NCBI RefSeq assembly: GCF_005217615.1
Contig: NZ_SZNK01000001.1
Coordinates: forward strand, 6,102,727-6,166,726
Source: Brevibacillus antibioticus
GTDB taxonomy: Bacteria; Bacillota; Bacilli; Brevibacillales; Brevibacillaceae
Direction: 5' to 3'
Length of the DNA stretch: 64,000 nt
Shown here piece by piece: positions 51,292 to 59,297 of this stretch. The notes under the pieces were generated by a model. It was not told where the DNA came from. It did not search any database and was given only the letters and a program-made list of their open reading frames with translations. A program made the translations under genes and the position numbers. Numbering within the stretch: the stretch's first letter is position 1; the number at the start of each line of letters is the position of its first letter.

Positions 51292-51338
51292 GCTATCTCA
51301 TAAGGCTTATTATGGCCAAGGGATAGCCTTTCGTTTTT
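51292..51338 (+). terminator. terminator after secreted-protein pair
   Basis: GGCTATC (from 51292) pairs with GATAGCC near 51322-51328, followed by TTTCGTTTTT. Confidence 0.6.
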
Positions 51339-51398
51339 AAGAACAAGGAAGAAAATAGAAATAAAGATCTAGATCTCAAATTAGATGATATTGGTGAC

Positions 51399-51755
51399 TT
51401 GCTTGAGTATGGAACTCTCAATAGGAATGAAGTTATACAATTTACAGAGTATGCTTTAGATCTTGCGATTGCCGAGGAAAACAGAGCTGTAAAAGAAAGT
51501 TTGTTTCGGCTACTTCTGAATGCAGTAACATTTCAAGAAGTAGCCAAAATCGTAGAGTGGGATAAATTGGAAAATGCTATACCAACTTTAGATGACCCTA
51601 TTCTTGATTATGCGTTAACCATAATTGGTGTTTCAAAAAAACAAAAATTTATCAATGTAATTGAACCTTACTTACATTCTCCGACTGATTATATTAGGGA
51701 GACTGCGGCCAAAGCATTGGTGGAAATCAATTACGACCCCGAAAAATCGCAGTAA
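51399..51755 (+). CDS. HEAT-repeat-like protein, probably a truncated remnant
   Basis: 118 residues from TTG 51399, all helical with HEAT-like repeats (ALDLAIAEENRAVKESLFRLLLNAV, ALTIIGVSKKQKFINVIEPYLHSPTDYIRETAAKALVEI). The open frame extends upstream to an in-frame stop at 51324 but offers no ATG or ribosome site, and it begins just after a terminator. It therefore looks like the C-terminal end of a longer HEAT gene whose start is lost. Similar HEAT proteins occur as immunity partners of secreted toxins, but nothing here proves that. Expression doubtful. Confidence 0.45.
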   Translation: MLEYGTLNRNEVIQFTEYALDLAIAEENRAVKESLFRLLLNAVTFQEVAKIVEWDKLENAIPTLDDPILDYALTIIGVSKKQKFINVIEPYLHSPTDYIRETAAKALVEINYDPEKSQ

Positions 51756-51812
51756 GGAATCTTGATATGGATTCTTCCTTCAATCTAGTAAAAAGTGTAA
51801 TCTATTTAAAAA

Positions 51813-51857
51813 ATGATTCAAATCGATTATATCATTCGTGGATGATTGTGCTATCAT
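51813..51857. promoter_or_regulatory. ATGAT/ATCAT inverted repeats upstream of HTH-TPR regulator gene
   Basis: ATGAT at 51813 and 51842 and ATCAT at 51831 and 51853 form two inverted pairs (13- and 6-base spacers), the second overlapping a TATCAT -10-like element. This could be an autoregulatory site of the HTH-TPR protein. Confidence 0.35.
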
Positions 51858-51894
51858 ATCCATAAAAAGGAATCATCAGGAGGGTGTATTTGCT

Positions 51895-53178
51895 GTGATT
51901 TCAGAGGGAAAGACCTTTGGGGGCATATTACGAGCATATCGAAATAGAGCAAACTTAACACTGACTGAGTTAGCAGAAAGAACAGGTGTAGCTTCGGGAA
52001 CCATTAGTAAGATAGAATCCGAAGCATTTACTTTACCAAATATGCAGCATGTCATGAAACTGGCAAAAGTTCTAGATATTCCACTTTATACAGCAATCGT
52101 ACCCTATTTACATAAAATGAAGCGCGAAGTTACACTTCGGTCTCTATTAGAGGCTGTGATGCAAGAGAAGAATGTGGTTCTTACCAATAAAGTAGCTTTG
52201 CAATTGTTAAACTGTCCCAAAAGCAATACATTTCTTTCTTTAGACTATCTGTATCAAACCGCAGGAACAGAAGGGGATGAAGAGCTGCGTTTGGCTCTTT
52301 ATGACGTGATTTGTGACTACTCACGTGAGCATGGAATCCCTTTGTATCTGGCAAGATCGCTTTTCCAACGATATATGATTCGACGTGAAAATCTTAGCGA
52401 ATTAGATCAAACCTATGTAGAGGGCAAGGAGCTATTACACTACACGTCCTATCTGCATATCAATGAGCGAATTCTGGCCTATTATAAATTTTCCTTCCAT
52501 GCATTGCGTCTTGGATTTTATTCAGATTGTATTCATCTGTGTAAACAAGGGCTTGAAATCGATCATAGTCAGAGTGAGCAAAAGGCAGCAGCGATTCTTG
52601 CGATCATCATTTCCTATTTTGAGCTGGAAGATTATACATTGGGACATTTTTATCTGGAGAGATACGAAATGTTCGATTATCCCGAGGTACATAAACATGC
52701 CAGACATATTCGGGGGAAGCTATACGGAAAAACGGGGAAATTTGATAAAGCCATTCCGGTATTACAAGAGTGTCTTGCGCAACAAGCACAGGATGAAAAA
52801 ATTGTGATCGCGAATGATTTGTTGGAGATTTATATACAGGTAGGGGAAGAAAAGAAAATCCGTGAACTATTTTTAGCTGAAGGATCGATCTTGCCAGAGC
52901 ATTTAACGACTCCGAATCAATACAATCAAATGGGAATGTATTTTAGAACGAAGGGCATCTTTTACATTCAAAAAAACGAAGTAGACTTAGGAATCGATAG
53001 TCTTGTGGAGAGCGTGAATTACTATCGTGCAATCAATGAGCTCAAACAAGCAGATAACAGTCTAAGCGTTCTTTTTGAATTCTATGTGTCACAGAAAAAA
53101 AATCTTCCTTTAGGTATACTCCAAAAATTGGTAAACGTGTATAATGGAAGTAATCTTAGATCCAAACAGGAGGTATAG
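51895..53178 (+). CDS. HTH-TPR regulator of RRNPP type (peptide-pheromone receptor)
   Basis: 427 residues. Residues about 5-65 are an XRE helix-turn-helix (FGGILRAYRNRANLTLTELAERTGVASGTISKIE). From about 80 to 420 are helical TPR-like repeats (YLARSLFQRYMIRR, ILAYYKFSFHALRLGFYSDCIHLCKQGLEI, AAAILAIIISYFELEDYTLGHFYLERYEMF, GKFDKAIPVLQECLAQQ, GIDSLVESVNYYRAINELKQADNSLSVLFEFY). This layout is that of PlcR, NprR and Paenibacillus AloR peptide-sensing regulators. GTG 51895 follows AGGAGGG at ten bases; an extended frame to 51838 starts in the promoter repeats. Only 3 bases after its stop begins a small gene for a secreted peptide, the usual pheromone arrangement. Targets probably include that gene and neighbours. 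Confidence 0.88.
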   Translation: MISEGKTFGGILRAYRNRANLTLTELAERTGVASGTISKIESEAFTLPNMQHVMKLAKVLDIPLYTAIVPYLHKMKREVTLRSLLEAVMQEKNVVLTNKVALQLLNCPKSNTFLSLDYLYQTAGTEGDEELRLALYDVICDYSREHGIPLYLARSLFQRYMIRRENLSELDQTYVEGKELLHYTSYLHINERILAYYKFSFHALRLGFYSDCIHLCKQGLEIDHSQSEQKAAAILAIIISYFELEDYTLGHFYLERYEMFDYPEVHKHARHIRGKLYGKTGKFDKAIPVLQECLAQQAQDEKIVIANDLLEIYIQVGEEKKIRELFLAEGSILPEHLTTPNQYNQMGMYFRTKGIFYIQKNEVDLGIDSLVESVNYYRAINELKQADNSLSVLFEFYVSQKKNLPLGILQKLVNVYNGSNLRSKQEV

Positions 53179-53181
53179 GTC

Positions 53182-53304
53182 ATGAAGAAATGGATATTGT
53201 CTTTGTGTATGTTAACCGCCTTCATTACAATGCCAGTTTTAGTAGAACAACCAGCCAAGCAATCCAATCCCATTATACAATATGGTTGGCCGGAGCCTTG
53301 GTAA
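53182..53304 (+). CDS. pre-pheromone peptide, partner of the HTH-TPR regulator
   Basis: 40-codon gene: MKKW then a hydrophobic Sec-type segment (ILSLCMLTAFITMPVLV), then hydrophilic EQPAKQSNPIIQYGWPEPW to the stop. The lysines, hydrophobic core and short polar, Trp/Pro-rich end match secreted pre-peptides of Rap-Phr and NprR-NprX systems, in which a protease releases a short C-terminal signal that is re-imported. QYGWPEPW or a shorter part of it is the likely mature signal. ATG 53182 has AGGAGG eight bases upstream, within the last codons of the receptor gene. A hairpin follows at 53324. The peptide itself is inference from arrangement. Confidence 0.8.
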   Translation: MKKWILSLCMLTAFITMPVLVEQPAKQSNPIIQYGWPEPW

Positions 53305-53323
53305 TCATCTGAACAATACGATC

Positions 53324-53352
53324 AATGCCCTCCAATTGGAGGGCATTTGTTA
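53324..53352 (+). terminator. rho-independent terminator after pheromone gene
   Basis: AATGCCCTCC (53324-53333) pairs perfectly with GGAGGGCATT (53338-53347) around AATT, followed by TGTT. Confidence 0.75.
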
Positions 53353-53384
53353 TTCGTCTGATCGACCAAATCGTAATCTAGCTG

Positions 53385-53431
53385 ACTACCATTGGCTGTG
53401 TCCCGTGCGGACTGGCTATGGTAGTTTTTTT
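53385..53431 (+). terminator. second terminator-like hairpin
   Basis: ACTACCAT (53385-53392) pairs with ATGGTAGT (53418-53425), followed by a seven-T run. A related GATGGTAGCTTTTTT occurs again at about 53468, just before the TctB gene, without a clear partner arm. Confidence 0.55.
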
Positions 53432-53498
53432 ATGCTTTCGCACACAATGGGCGCATGTGCCATAGGCTGATGGTAGCTTTTTTGCTGAGGTGATACAC

Positions 53499-53972
53499 AT
53501 GAGACGCCCGGATAATCAGCCAGATTTTATCGGTGCCCTTCTAAGTATGTTCCTTGGAGTCGTCCTATCATTCGAGGCCTATCGTCTGGAGGCATTTTCG
53601 ACGTCCTTGTACGTAGGGGATCACACGCTGCCTTCGATTCTTGGCTTTTTGCTTTTCATGCTCGGAGGTGTGCTGCTTATCCAATCATTCCGTGTGACGG
53701 AGGAAGCCTCTTCTCCACATTCCGGACCGCTGCTTCCTGGAAAAAGGCTGCGCGTGCTGCTTTGTTTTTTATTCCTGTTGCTGTATGTCTGGCTGCTCGG
53801 CGCGATTGGCTACACAATAGCTACGCTTTTTGTCTCCTTTGTATTTTTTATCCTGATCGGCAGCTACAGGTGGCGTACGTCCATCGTGTACTCCTTCCTT
53901 TTGACTGGGGGGCTGTATGTGGTCTTCATCTACTCGCTGCATATCACGCTGCCTGGAGGAGATTTGTTTTAG
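53499..53972 (+). CDS. tctB: tripartite tricarboxylate transporter small subunit TctB
   Basis: 157-residue membrane protein with four hydrophobic helices (FIGALLSMFLGVVLSFEAYRL, LPSILGFLLFMLGGVLLI, LLCFLFLLLYVWLLGAIGYTIATLFVSFVFFILI, FLLTGGLYVVFIYSLHITLPGGDLF). Small subunit of the tripartite tricarboxylate transporter (TTT) family, which works with a large subunit and a secreted binding protein to import citrate-like acids. ATG 53499 follows GAGGTG at six bases. It heads the order tctB, tctA, tctC. Confidence 0.88.
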   Translation: MRRPDNQPDFIGALLSMFLGVVLSFEAYRLEAFSTSLYVGDHTLPSILGFLLFMLGGVLLIQSFRVTEEASSPHSGPLLPGKRLRVLLCFLFLLLYVWLLGAIGYTIATLFVSFVFFILIGSYRWRTSIVYSFLLTGGLYVVFIYSLHITLPGGDLF

Positions 53973-53990
53973 AGCAAGCAAGATAAGGAG

Positions 53991-55517
53991 GTGCTGATCA
54001 TCGAGACGTTCCAACTTTTACTGGCTGGTTTTGCTTCAGCCCTCACCCCGGAGCATCTGCTCATGGCAGCACTCGGCGCTCTTATTGGCACCTTTGTAGG
54101 CGTATTGCCCGGTCTCGGTCCCACTTCTGCCATCGCGATTCTGCTTCCGGTGACAGCCGGACTGGAGCCGACACAAGGCATGATCATGCTGGCAGGTATT
54201 TATTACGGTGCCATGTACGGTGGCTCGACGACAGCGATTCTGCTGAATATCCCGGGGGAGCTATCGTCAGTTCCCACGTGTCTGGATGGCTATCCGCTCG
54301 CGAAAAAAGGGAGAGGTGGGCCAGCATTGGGGATATCCGCACTGGCTTCGTTTGGTGCAGGGGTACTCGGGGTAATCGGACTCGTCTTTTTCGCTCCGAT
54401 TTTGGCAGATCAAGCGTTAAAATTCGGACCGCCTGAATATTTTGCGCTGATGATTTTGGCTCTCACGCTAATGGTCAGTCTGTCAGGAGGATCATTGATC
54501 AAATCGTTTTTGATGGGGGCATTCGGCTATACGCTCGCTCTAGTTGGGCTGGGACCATCCTCAGGAATGCCGCGCTTTGATTACGGCGTCCCCGCATTGG
54601 TCGGCGGTTTTGACATGATTAGTATCATCATCGGGTTGTTTGCGATAACAGAAGTCCTCAAAGGGATTGATGAAAAACGTACAGCTACCTTGATTGGCAA
54701 GCCAGGCAGTGTCTACCCGAAAAAGGAAGACTTAAGAGTGAGTGCTGGACCTATGCTAAGGGGCGGAATTGTCGGCTTTTTTCTTGGATTGCTGCCGGGC
54801 TGTTCGGCTGCGATCACGTCGTTTTTGGCGTACGATATGGAGAAAAAGCTATCGAAGCATCCCGAGAAGTTCGGTCAGGGAACGATCGAAGGGGTGGCGG
54901 CACCAGAAGCAGCGAACAATGCGACGAGCAGTGCGGGCTTCATCCCGCTGTTTTCGCTCGGGATTCCTTCCTCACCGCCACTGGCGATTTTGTTGGCAGG
55001 CTTGATGATCTACGGATTGACGCCAGGCCCAGTTCTGTTTGAACAAAATGCGAGCTTTGTCTGGACGGTTATTGCCTCGATGTTCGTGGGAAATGCGATG
55101 CTTCTCGTGCTGAACCTCCCGCTGGTATGGGTGTGGGTCAAATTGACGAGAGTTCCATATGGCATCATGGCTCCAATCATCCTGATGTTCTGCACGATTG
55201 GGGCATATAGTGTGCGGAACAGCATGTTTGATGTGTGGGTAGCGTTTCTGTTTGGCGGACTTGGGTATGTTTTTTCCAAATATAAATGGCCAGTTGTTCC
55301 GCTGGTTTTGTGCTTCATTCTGGGACCACTTCTGGAAGAATCATTCATTCAGACGATGGCGATGGGCTCTGGTGATCTTAGCATTGTTTTGTTTCGGCCT
55401 TTCTCGTTGACCATCTTGCTGGCAGCAGGAGCACTTTTGGTCATCTCCATGATCCTGAACCGCCGGACACAACAACGGTTGAAAGAAGAGCGAGATCGGG
55501 GCGTAGATGTCGCGTAG
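53991..55517 (+). CDS. tctA: tripartite tricarboxylate transporter large subunit TctA
   Basis: 508-residue integral membrane subunit. GTFVGVLPGLGPTSAIAILLPVT and GALIGTFVGVLPG, IYYGAMYGGSTTAILLNIPGELSSVPTCLDG, and GFFLGLLPGCSAAITSFLAYDMEKK are the TctA hallmarks. The start is unusual: the only strong ribosome site AAGGAGG (53985-53991) is followed by codons GTG CTG ATC ATC GAG, with no ATG, GTG or TTG at normal distance. GTG 53991 touches the ribosome site, whereas ATC 53997 or 54000 would sit well. I report GTG 53991 with that doubt. Confidence 0.88.
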   Translation: MLIIETFQLLLAGFASALTPEHLLMAALGALIGTFVGVLPGLGPTSAIAILLPVTAGLEPTQGMIMLAGIYYGAMYGGSTTAILLNIPGELSSVPTCLDGYPLAKKGRGGPALGISALASFGAGVLGVIGLVFFAPILADQALKFGPPEYFALMILALTLMVSLSGGSLIKSFLMGAFGYTLALVGLGPSSGMPRFDYGVPALVGGFDMISIIIGLFAITEVLKGIDEKRTATLIGKPGSVYPKKEDLRVSAGPMLRGGIVGFFLGLLPGCSAAITSFLAYDMEKKLSKHPEKFGQGTIEGVAAPEAANNATSSAGFIPLFSLGIPSSPPLAILLAGLMIYGLTPGPVLFEQNASFVWTVIASMFVGNAMLLVLNLPLVWVWVKLTRVPYGIMAPIILMFCTIGAYSVRNSMFDVWVAFLFGGLGYVFSKYKWPVVPLVLCFILGPLLEESFIQTMAMGSGDLSIVLFRPFSLTILLAAGALLVISMILNRRTQQRLKEERDRGVDVA

Positions 55518-55530
55518 GGAGGAAGAGTCA

Positions 55531-56529
55531 GTGAAAGGGTATAAACAATGGGCGGCTGTCATGATTTCGCTGCTTTTGGGGGTAGCCGTTAGCGCATGTG
55601 AAAATCAAGCTACAGCCGAGTCGTCCTATCCATCAAAGCAAGTGGAGTATATCGTGCCGTATTCTGCCGGGGGCGGAGTCGACTTCGTGGCTAGAGCGGC
55701 AGCTGATTATTTGAGCAAGGAATGGGGGCAGCCCATCGTCGTCGTCAATAAGGCGGGAGGTGGTGGGGCAGTAGGAGCGGAGTATGCCTTAAAGCAAGCC
55801 AAAAACGATGGTTACACAGCGCTTGCTGTCAATGTGTCCAATACTACGATGCTCGCTGCCGGGATGAAAACACCACCGATTACAAACGAGGATCAAGTCT
55901 ATACGGCCAGGATTGGCAAAGGAACGCTTGCTTTTGCTGTTAAAGCCGATGCGCCTTGGAAAGACTTCGCTGAATTTTCCGCGTGGGTGCGCGCGAATCC
56001 GGAGCAGTTAACATGGACTTCTGTAGGGCCAGCAGGTTTTTCCGCTTTTGGGGTGGCGGAGTGGTTGGATGTGATCGGAGCTGACTTCGCCAAGACGAGA
56101 ATGATCGTGACAAAAGGCGCCGCTGATTCCGTCCCGAAGGTAGCTGGAGGGCACGCGATTTTGGCAGTGCATACAGTAGGGGAGATCATGCCGATGCTGC
56201 AAGCGGGCAAGGTCAAAATCCTCGCTGTATCCGGTGACACGCGAAGTCCGTTTCTGCCTGACGTCCCTACCGCGGAGGAGCAAGGCATTCAAGGCTTGTC
56301 GGTTTTCTGGTGGACGGGAGTGTCTTTTCCCAAAGGAACGCCAGAGTCGGTTATCCGCAAATGGGAAGAAGCGATTGCCAAGATGGAAAAGGACCCAGCC
56401 TTTTTGCAAAAGCTGAGTGAAATCCAAGTGGAGCCGGCATATGCGGTCAGTGAAGCATTTACGAAGGAAACACAGGCAGAAACGACGTACTACTTGGAAT
56501 TGGCGACCAAGAAGGGCATTCGAAAATAG
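55531..56529 (+). CDS. tctC: tricarboxylate-binding lipoprotein TctC
   Basis: 332-residue extracytoplasmic binding protein. A lipoprotein signal (LLLGVAVSAC) anchors it. YPSKQVEYIVPYSAGGGVDFVARAAADYLSKEWG and VVNKAGGGGAVGAEYAL are the TctC/Bug signature, with GPAGFSAFGVAEW and DVPTAEEQGI following. It binds a tricarboxylate or similar acid for TctAB. GTG 55531 has GGGAGG upstream at eight bases. The substrate is not defined; no citrate-specific two-component partner is adjacent. Confidence 0.88.
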   Translation: MKGYKQWAAVMISLLLGVAVSACENQATAESSYPSKQVEYIVPYSAGGGVDFVARAAADYLSKEWGQPIVVVNKAGGGGAVGAEYALKQAKNDGYTALAVNVSNTTMLAAGMKTPPITNEDQVYTARIGKGTLAFAVKADAPWKDFAEFSAWVRANPEQLTWTSVGPAGFSAFGVAEWLDVIGADFAKTRMIVTKGAADSVPKVAGGHAILAVHTVGEIMPMLQAGKVKILAVSGDTRSPFLPDVPTAEEQGIQGLSVFWWTGVSFPKGTPESVIRKWEEAIAKMEKDPAFLQKLSEIQVEPAYAVSEAFTKETQAETTYYLELATKKGIRK

Positions 56530-56545
56530 GGGCGATGAAAGAAAA

Positions 56546-56577
56546 AAGGAGAATGGCCTGTAGCCGTTCTCCCTTTT
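56546..56577. terminator. bidirectional terminator
   Basis: AAGGAGAATGGC pairs with GCCGTTCTCCCTT with one bulged base, flanked by A and T tracts, between convergent genes. Confidence 0.6.
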
Positions 56578-56585
56578 CATCTATT

Positions 56586-57059
56586 CTATTTAGGTATCCG
56601 TTTTTCGTACCTGAATTTATAAAAACCATTCGCTGCGTTCGGCTCTGTCTCGCCGACCTTTTTGTAACCGCATTTCTCGTAAAAGTGCTGGTTGCGTACG
56701 GCTTGATAGCCAGTATCGAGCGTCCATTTCTTGATGTGCGGATACGCGGCCTCCATGAACTGCATGGTTTGGCTTCCGATACGCAAGTTTTGTTTATCAG
56801 GATCGACGTAGATGATCCCCAGCTCCAAATGCTCATGATCGACTGGAAGGAGGCAAAAACCGCCGACGATCTGGTCATCCAGCAAGATCGTATAGTAATG
56901 GGCTCTTTGCATGAAGAAAACATGCTGGTCAGGCTGGTCATGTCCGGCAGGGCCTTCTCCATACTTTTGGACGTCTTCTGCAAAGCAACGAACAGCAATT
57001 TGGGTGAGTTGCTCTGCGTTCGCGGGGACAGCCTTTTTGAAAAAAACCATAGGACTCAT
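56586..57059 (-). CDS. GNAT-family N-acetyltransferase
   Basis: 157 residues, one GNAT domain: HYYTILLDDQIVGGFCLLPVDHEHLELGIIYVDPDKQNLRIGSQTMQFMEAAYP and the terminal NQHFYEKCGYKKVGE. The acetyl-CoA loop is somewhat degenerate (NLRIGSQTM). Acceptor unknown. ATG 57059 has GGAG upstream at eight bases. Stands alone between convergent and co-directional genes. Confidence 0.82.
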   Translation of the reverse strand: MSPMVFFKKAVPANAEQLTQIAVRCFAEDVQKYGEGPAGHDQPDQHVFFMQRAHYYTILLDDQIVGGFCLLPVDHEHLELGIIYVDPDKQNLRIGSQTMQFMEAAYPHIKKWTLDTGYQAVRNQHFYEKCGYKKVGETEPNAANGFYKFRYEKRIPK

Positions 57060-57154
57060 GAGATCATCTCCAGTTCGTCTGACTACTTCGAAATTGGTGT
57101 ATGTATGATTAGTAAAATTCTCCTATATAGCAGACGGATGAACCCACAGAATGG

Positions 57155-58243
57155 TTACCCACTTATTTTTCTCATGATGCTCTCCAACGGTCCCCTCGTA
57201 AACCAATGTCTCCATACAAGCGTGAGCACAATGGAAAAGAGGAAGAATCCTACGGCGTAGAGCATCGCAAAAGCGAGCGTTTGATTTTCGAATTTGCCAA
57301 TCAAGGCGAGGAAGCCGAGCCCGACAATGATATGACTGACGTAGTGTGTCAGTGTCAGCTGTCCGGTTTTTACCCATGTCTGCGTAAACCAGCTGTTTGC
57401 GAATTTTTCCGCAAAGCTGACGCACAGGAGGATGATGATGACAGCCGTGCTCGAGCTGGACAGCACATAAAACAGGTTGGGTGGAACTGGTTTCGTTCCC
57501 CATAAAAATAGGGCGATCTCGCTTCCGACGGCCGAAATAGAGAGCTTGATCAACCCATATGATAAAACTTCCAAGCTGACGAACAGGGCGGTTGCCCAGC
57601 CCAACATTTTTTTGCGTACAGATCGATTGAGCAGGTTGAGTCGCCCCAGCCACAAGCCGAGAAGGAAAAAGCACATCCAGGGAAATACCGGGTGATAGCC
57701 GTTGAACAGCAAGTTGCGCAGGAATCCTTCGACAGTCCAAAAGTCAAGATACTCGAAAAATGGTTGCCTCGGGTCCCACCCTTGCAAATAGTTGAGCGAC
57801 AATTGTAGCGTTTGAGCTGTGAGCAGAATGCCGCTACATGCGAGAAGAAGTGTTTTCCCCGATACGACGAGGAGGAAGGAGGCGATGAGCATATAGACAC
57901 CGTAGTAATGCAGGATGTCGCCGCTCCAACCACCGAGATAGAGAAACATCCCGGTCACGAATAAAAATAAGGAGCGCTTCCAAAGGACGTGGCGGCTTGC
58001 CTGCAAGAGGGCTGGGTCACCTGAGGTCCTTGCTTTTTTTGTCATATACGCAATGCCAATTCCTGCTAAAACGACGAATACGGTAGATGCTCTGCCTTGA
58101 AACAAACTGGATAAAGCGATAAGCCAGTCGGGTCCGTTATGCTCTGCGTTCAAGATGACGACGTAATTGACGATCATCATGCCCAGCATGGCCCACGCCC
58201 TCGCAAAATCGAGACCAATGACTCTGGTAGAAGGCACTTTCAT
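57155..58243 (-). CDS. DUF418/acyltransferase-like membrane protein
   Basis: 362 residues with about nine or ten membrane helices. IGLDFARAWAMLGMMIVNYVVIL opens the DUF418 / DUF1624-type fold, and FQGRASTVFVVLAGIGIAYMTKKAR plus QLTLTHYVSHIIVGLGFLALIGKF are typical. Members are putative acyl-transferring envelope proteins, but function is unproven. ATG 58243 follows GAGAGGAAAG. A TetR-like dyad lies immediately upstream at 58269, so the gene is probably repressed by a TetR protein encoded elsewhere. Confidence 0.75.
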   Translation of the reverse strand: MKVPSTRVIGLDFARAWAMLGMMIVNYVVILNAEHNGPDWLIALSSLFQGRASTVFVVLAGIGIAYMTKKARTSGDPALLQASRHVLWKRSLFLFVTGMFLYLGGWSGDILHYYGVYMLIASFLLVVSGKTLLLACSGILLTAQTLQLSLNYLQGWDPRQPFFEYLDFWTVEGFLRNLLFNGYHPVFPWMCFFLLGLWLGRLNLLNRSVRKKMLGWATALFVSLEVLSYGLIKLSISAVGSEIALFLWGTKPVPPNLFYVLSSSSTAVIIILLCVSFAEKFANSWFTQTWVKTGQLTLTHYVSHIIVGLGFLALIGKFENQTLAFAMLYAVGFFLFSIVLTLVWRHWFTRGPLESIMRKISG

Positions 58244-58268
58244 CCGGGTTCTTTCCTCTCTACTTTTA

Positions 58269-58288
58269 TTTACCTATCGGTAAGTAAA
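58269..58288. promoter_or_regulatory. TetR-like operator dyad
   Basis: TTTACCTA-TCGG-TAAGTAAA, arms matching at 7 of 8 positions, with the inner TTACC/GGTAA core typical of TetR-family operators. It lies 26 bases upstream of the DUF418 gene start. No TetR gene is in the window. Confidence 0.45.
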
Positions 58289-58407
58289 ATATAATGGGAT
58301 AGATTGTAAATAGCAAGCCCTAAAATGTTGGAGGTGGATGAGCACAACTGTCCTTTGCCCGGACACAGATGTCTCATACCTGTCTGGATTTGAGAAGGTC
58401 GGGACTG

Positions 58408-58438
58408 CTTGTCACTTGTAAAAACCACCTGTGACAAG
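58408..58438. repeat. inverted repeat upstream of SDR gene
   Basis: CTTGTCAC (58408-58415) and GTGACAAG (58431-58438), perfect eight-base arms with a 15-base spacer, in the 273-base gap before the SDR gene. A second small dyad TGTCC-N7-GGACA lies near 58350. Possible operator or attenuator; no T tract follows. Confidence 0.35.
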
Positions 58439-58516
58439 GGGGGATTGGGTTGGTATCTAACTTGCAGAGCTTTTTTCTGAATGCGGATGTAAATGCAGAG
58501 GAAGGGAGAGAATGGC

Positions 58517-59287
58517 TTGGATATGCGGGAAGTGGTTGCCATTGTAACGGGTGGTGCTTCCGGTTTGGGAGAAGCCGCTGTGCGGAATGTCGTTCAACAC
58601 GGGGGAAAAGTAGCCATTCTTGATTTGACGGTAGAGAAGGGGCAAGCACTGGCGAATGAGCTTGGGCGCGAAAATGCTTTGTTCGTGCATACAGATGTCA
58701 TGAGTGAGACGAGTGTACGGGAGGCAATCGATCAGGCTGCTGGCACATTCGGTACGATTCACGCCGTGGTTAACTGTGCCGGGATCAGTTTGGCACAAAA
58801 AACGCTGTCGCGAAGCGGTCCACATCCACTGGAATCCTTCAGCAAAGTCATTTCGGTCAATCTGATCGGTACTTTTAATGTCATTCGGTTGGCGGTGGAG
58901 CAAATGGCAGGAAACGAGCCGAACCAACAGGGGGAGCGAGGTGTCATCATCAATACCGCATCGGTGGCGGCTTTTGAAGGGCAGGTGGGGCAGGTTGCTT
59001 ATAGCGCCTCCAAAGGTGGAATTGTAAGCATGACCCTGCCGCTAGCAAGAGACCTGGCTTCGTATGGCATACGCGTGATGGCGATTGCTCCGGGCCTATT
59101 TGACACGCCGATGTTCGACCAGCTCCCGCGCTCTGAAAAAGCTGCGTTGGGTGCGACTGTTCCTTTTCCCGCTCGCATGGGTGATCCGCAAGAATACGCG
59201 ATGCTCGTGAACAGCATCATCAACAATCCGATGTTGAATGGAGAAACGATTCGGCTGGATGGGGCAATCAGGCTGGCACCGAAATAG
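58517..59287 (+). CDS. short-chain dehydrogenase (3-hydroxyacyl-CoA dehydrogenase type II-like)
   Basis: 256-residue classical SDR: cofactor loop TGGASGLGEA, NCAGIS, and the catalytic Ser-Tyr-Lys (NTASVAAFEGQVGQVAYSASKGG). The form AFEGQVGQ with YSASKGGIVSMTLPLARDLA, APGLFDTPMFDQLP and GETIRLDGAIRL closely fits the HSD10/3-hydroxyacyl-CoA dehydrogenase type II group of beta-oxidation. TTG 58517 lies eight bases after GGGAG; ATG 58523 is an alternative. It is a single gene 45 bases before the MarR regulator gene, whose promoter lies in that gap. Confidence 0.85.
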   Translation: MDMREVVAIVTGGASGLGEAAVRNVVQHGGKVAILDLTVEKGQALANELGRENALFVHTDVMSETSVREAIDQAAGTFGTIHAVVNCAGISLAQKTLSRSGPHPLESFSKVISVNLIGTFNVIRLAVEQMAGNEPNQQGERGVIINTASVAAFEGQVGQVAYSASKGGIVSMTLPLARDLASYGIRVMAIAPGLFDTPMFDQLPRSEKAALGATVPFPARMGDPQEYAMLVNSIINNPMLNGETIRLDGAIRLAPK

Positions 59288-59297
59288 AGAAGATGTG

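Noticed and set aside
53440..53490. Possible third hairpin before tctB
   Set aside because: GATGGTAGCTTTTTT has no convincing partner arm within a normal loop distance.
54769..55005. Arg/Ser-rich plus-strand frame inside tctA
   Set aside because: Shadow frame of the GC-rich gene, no ribosome site.
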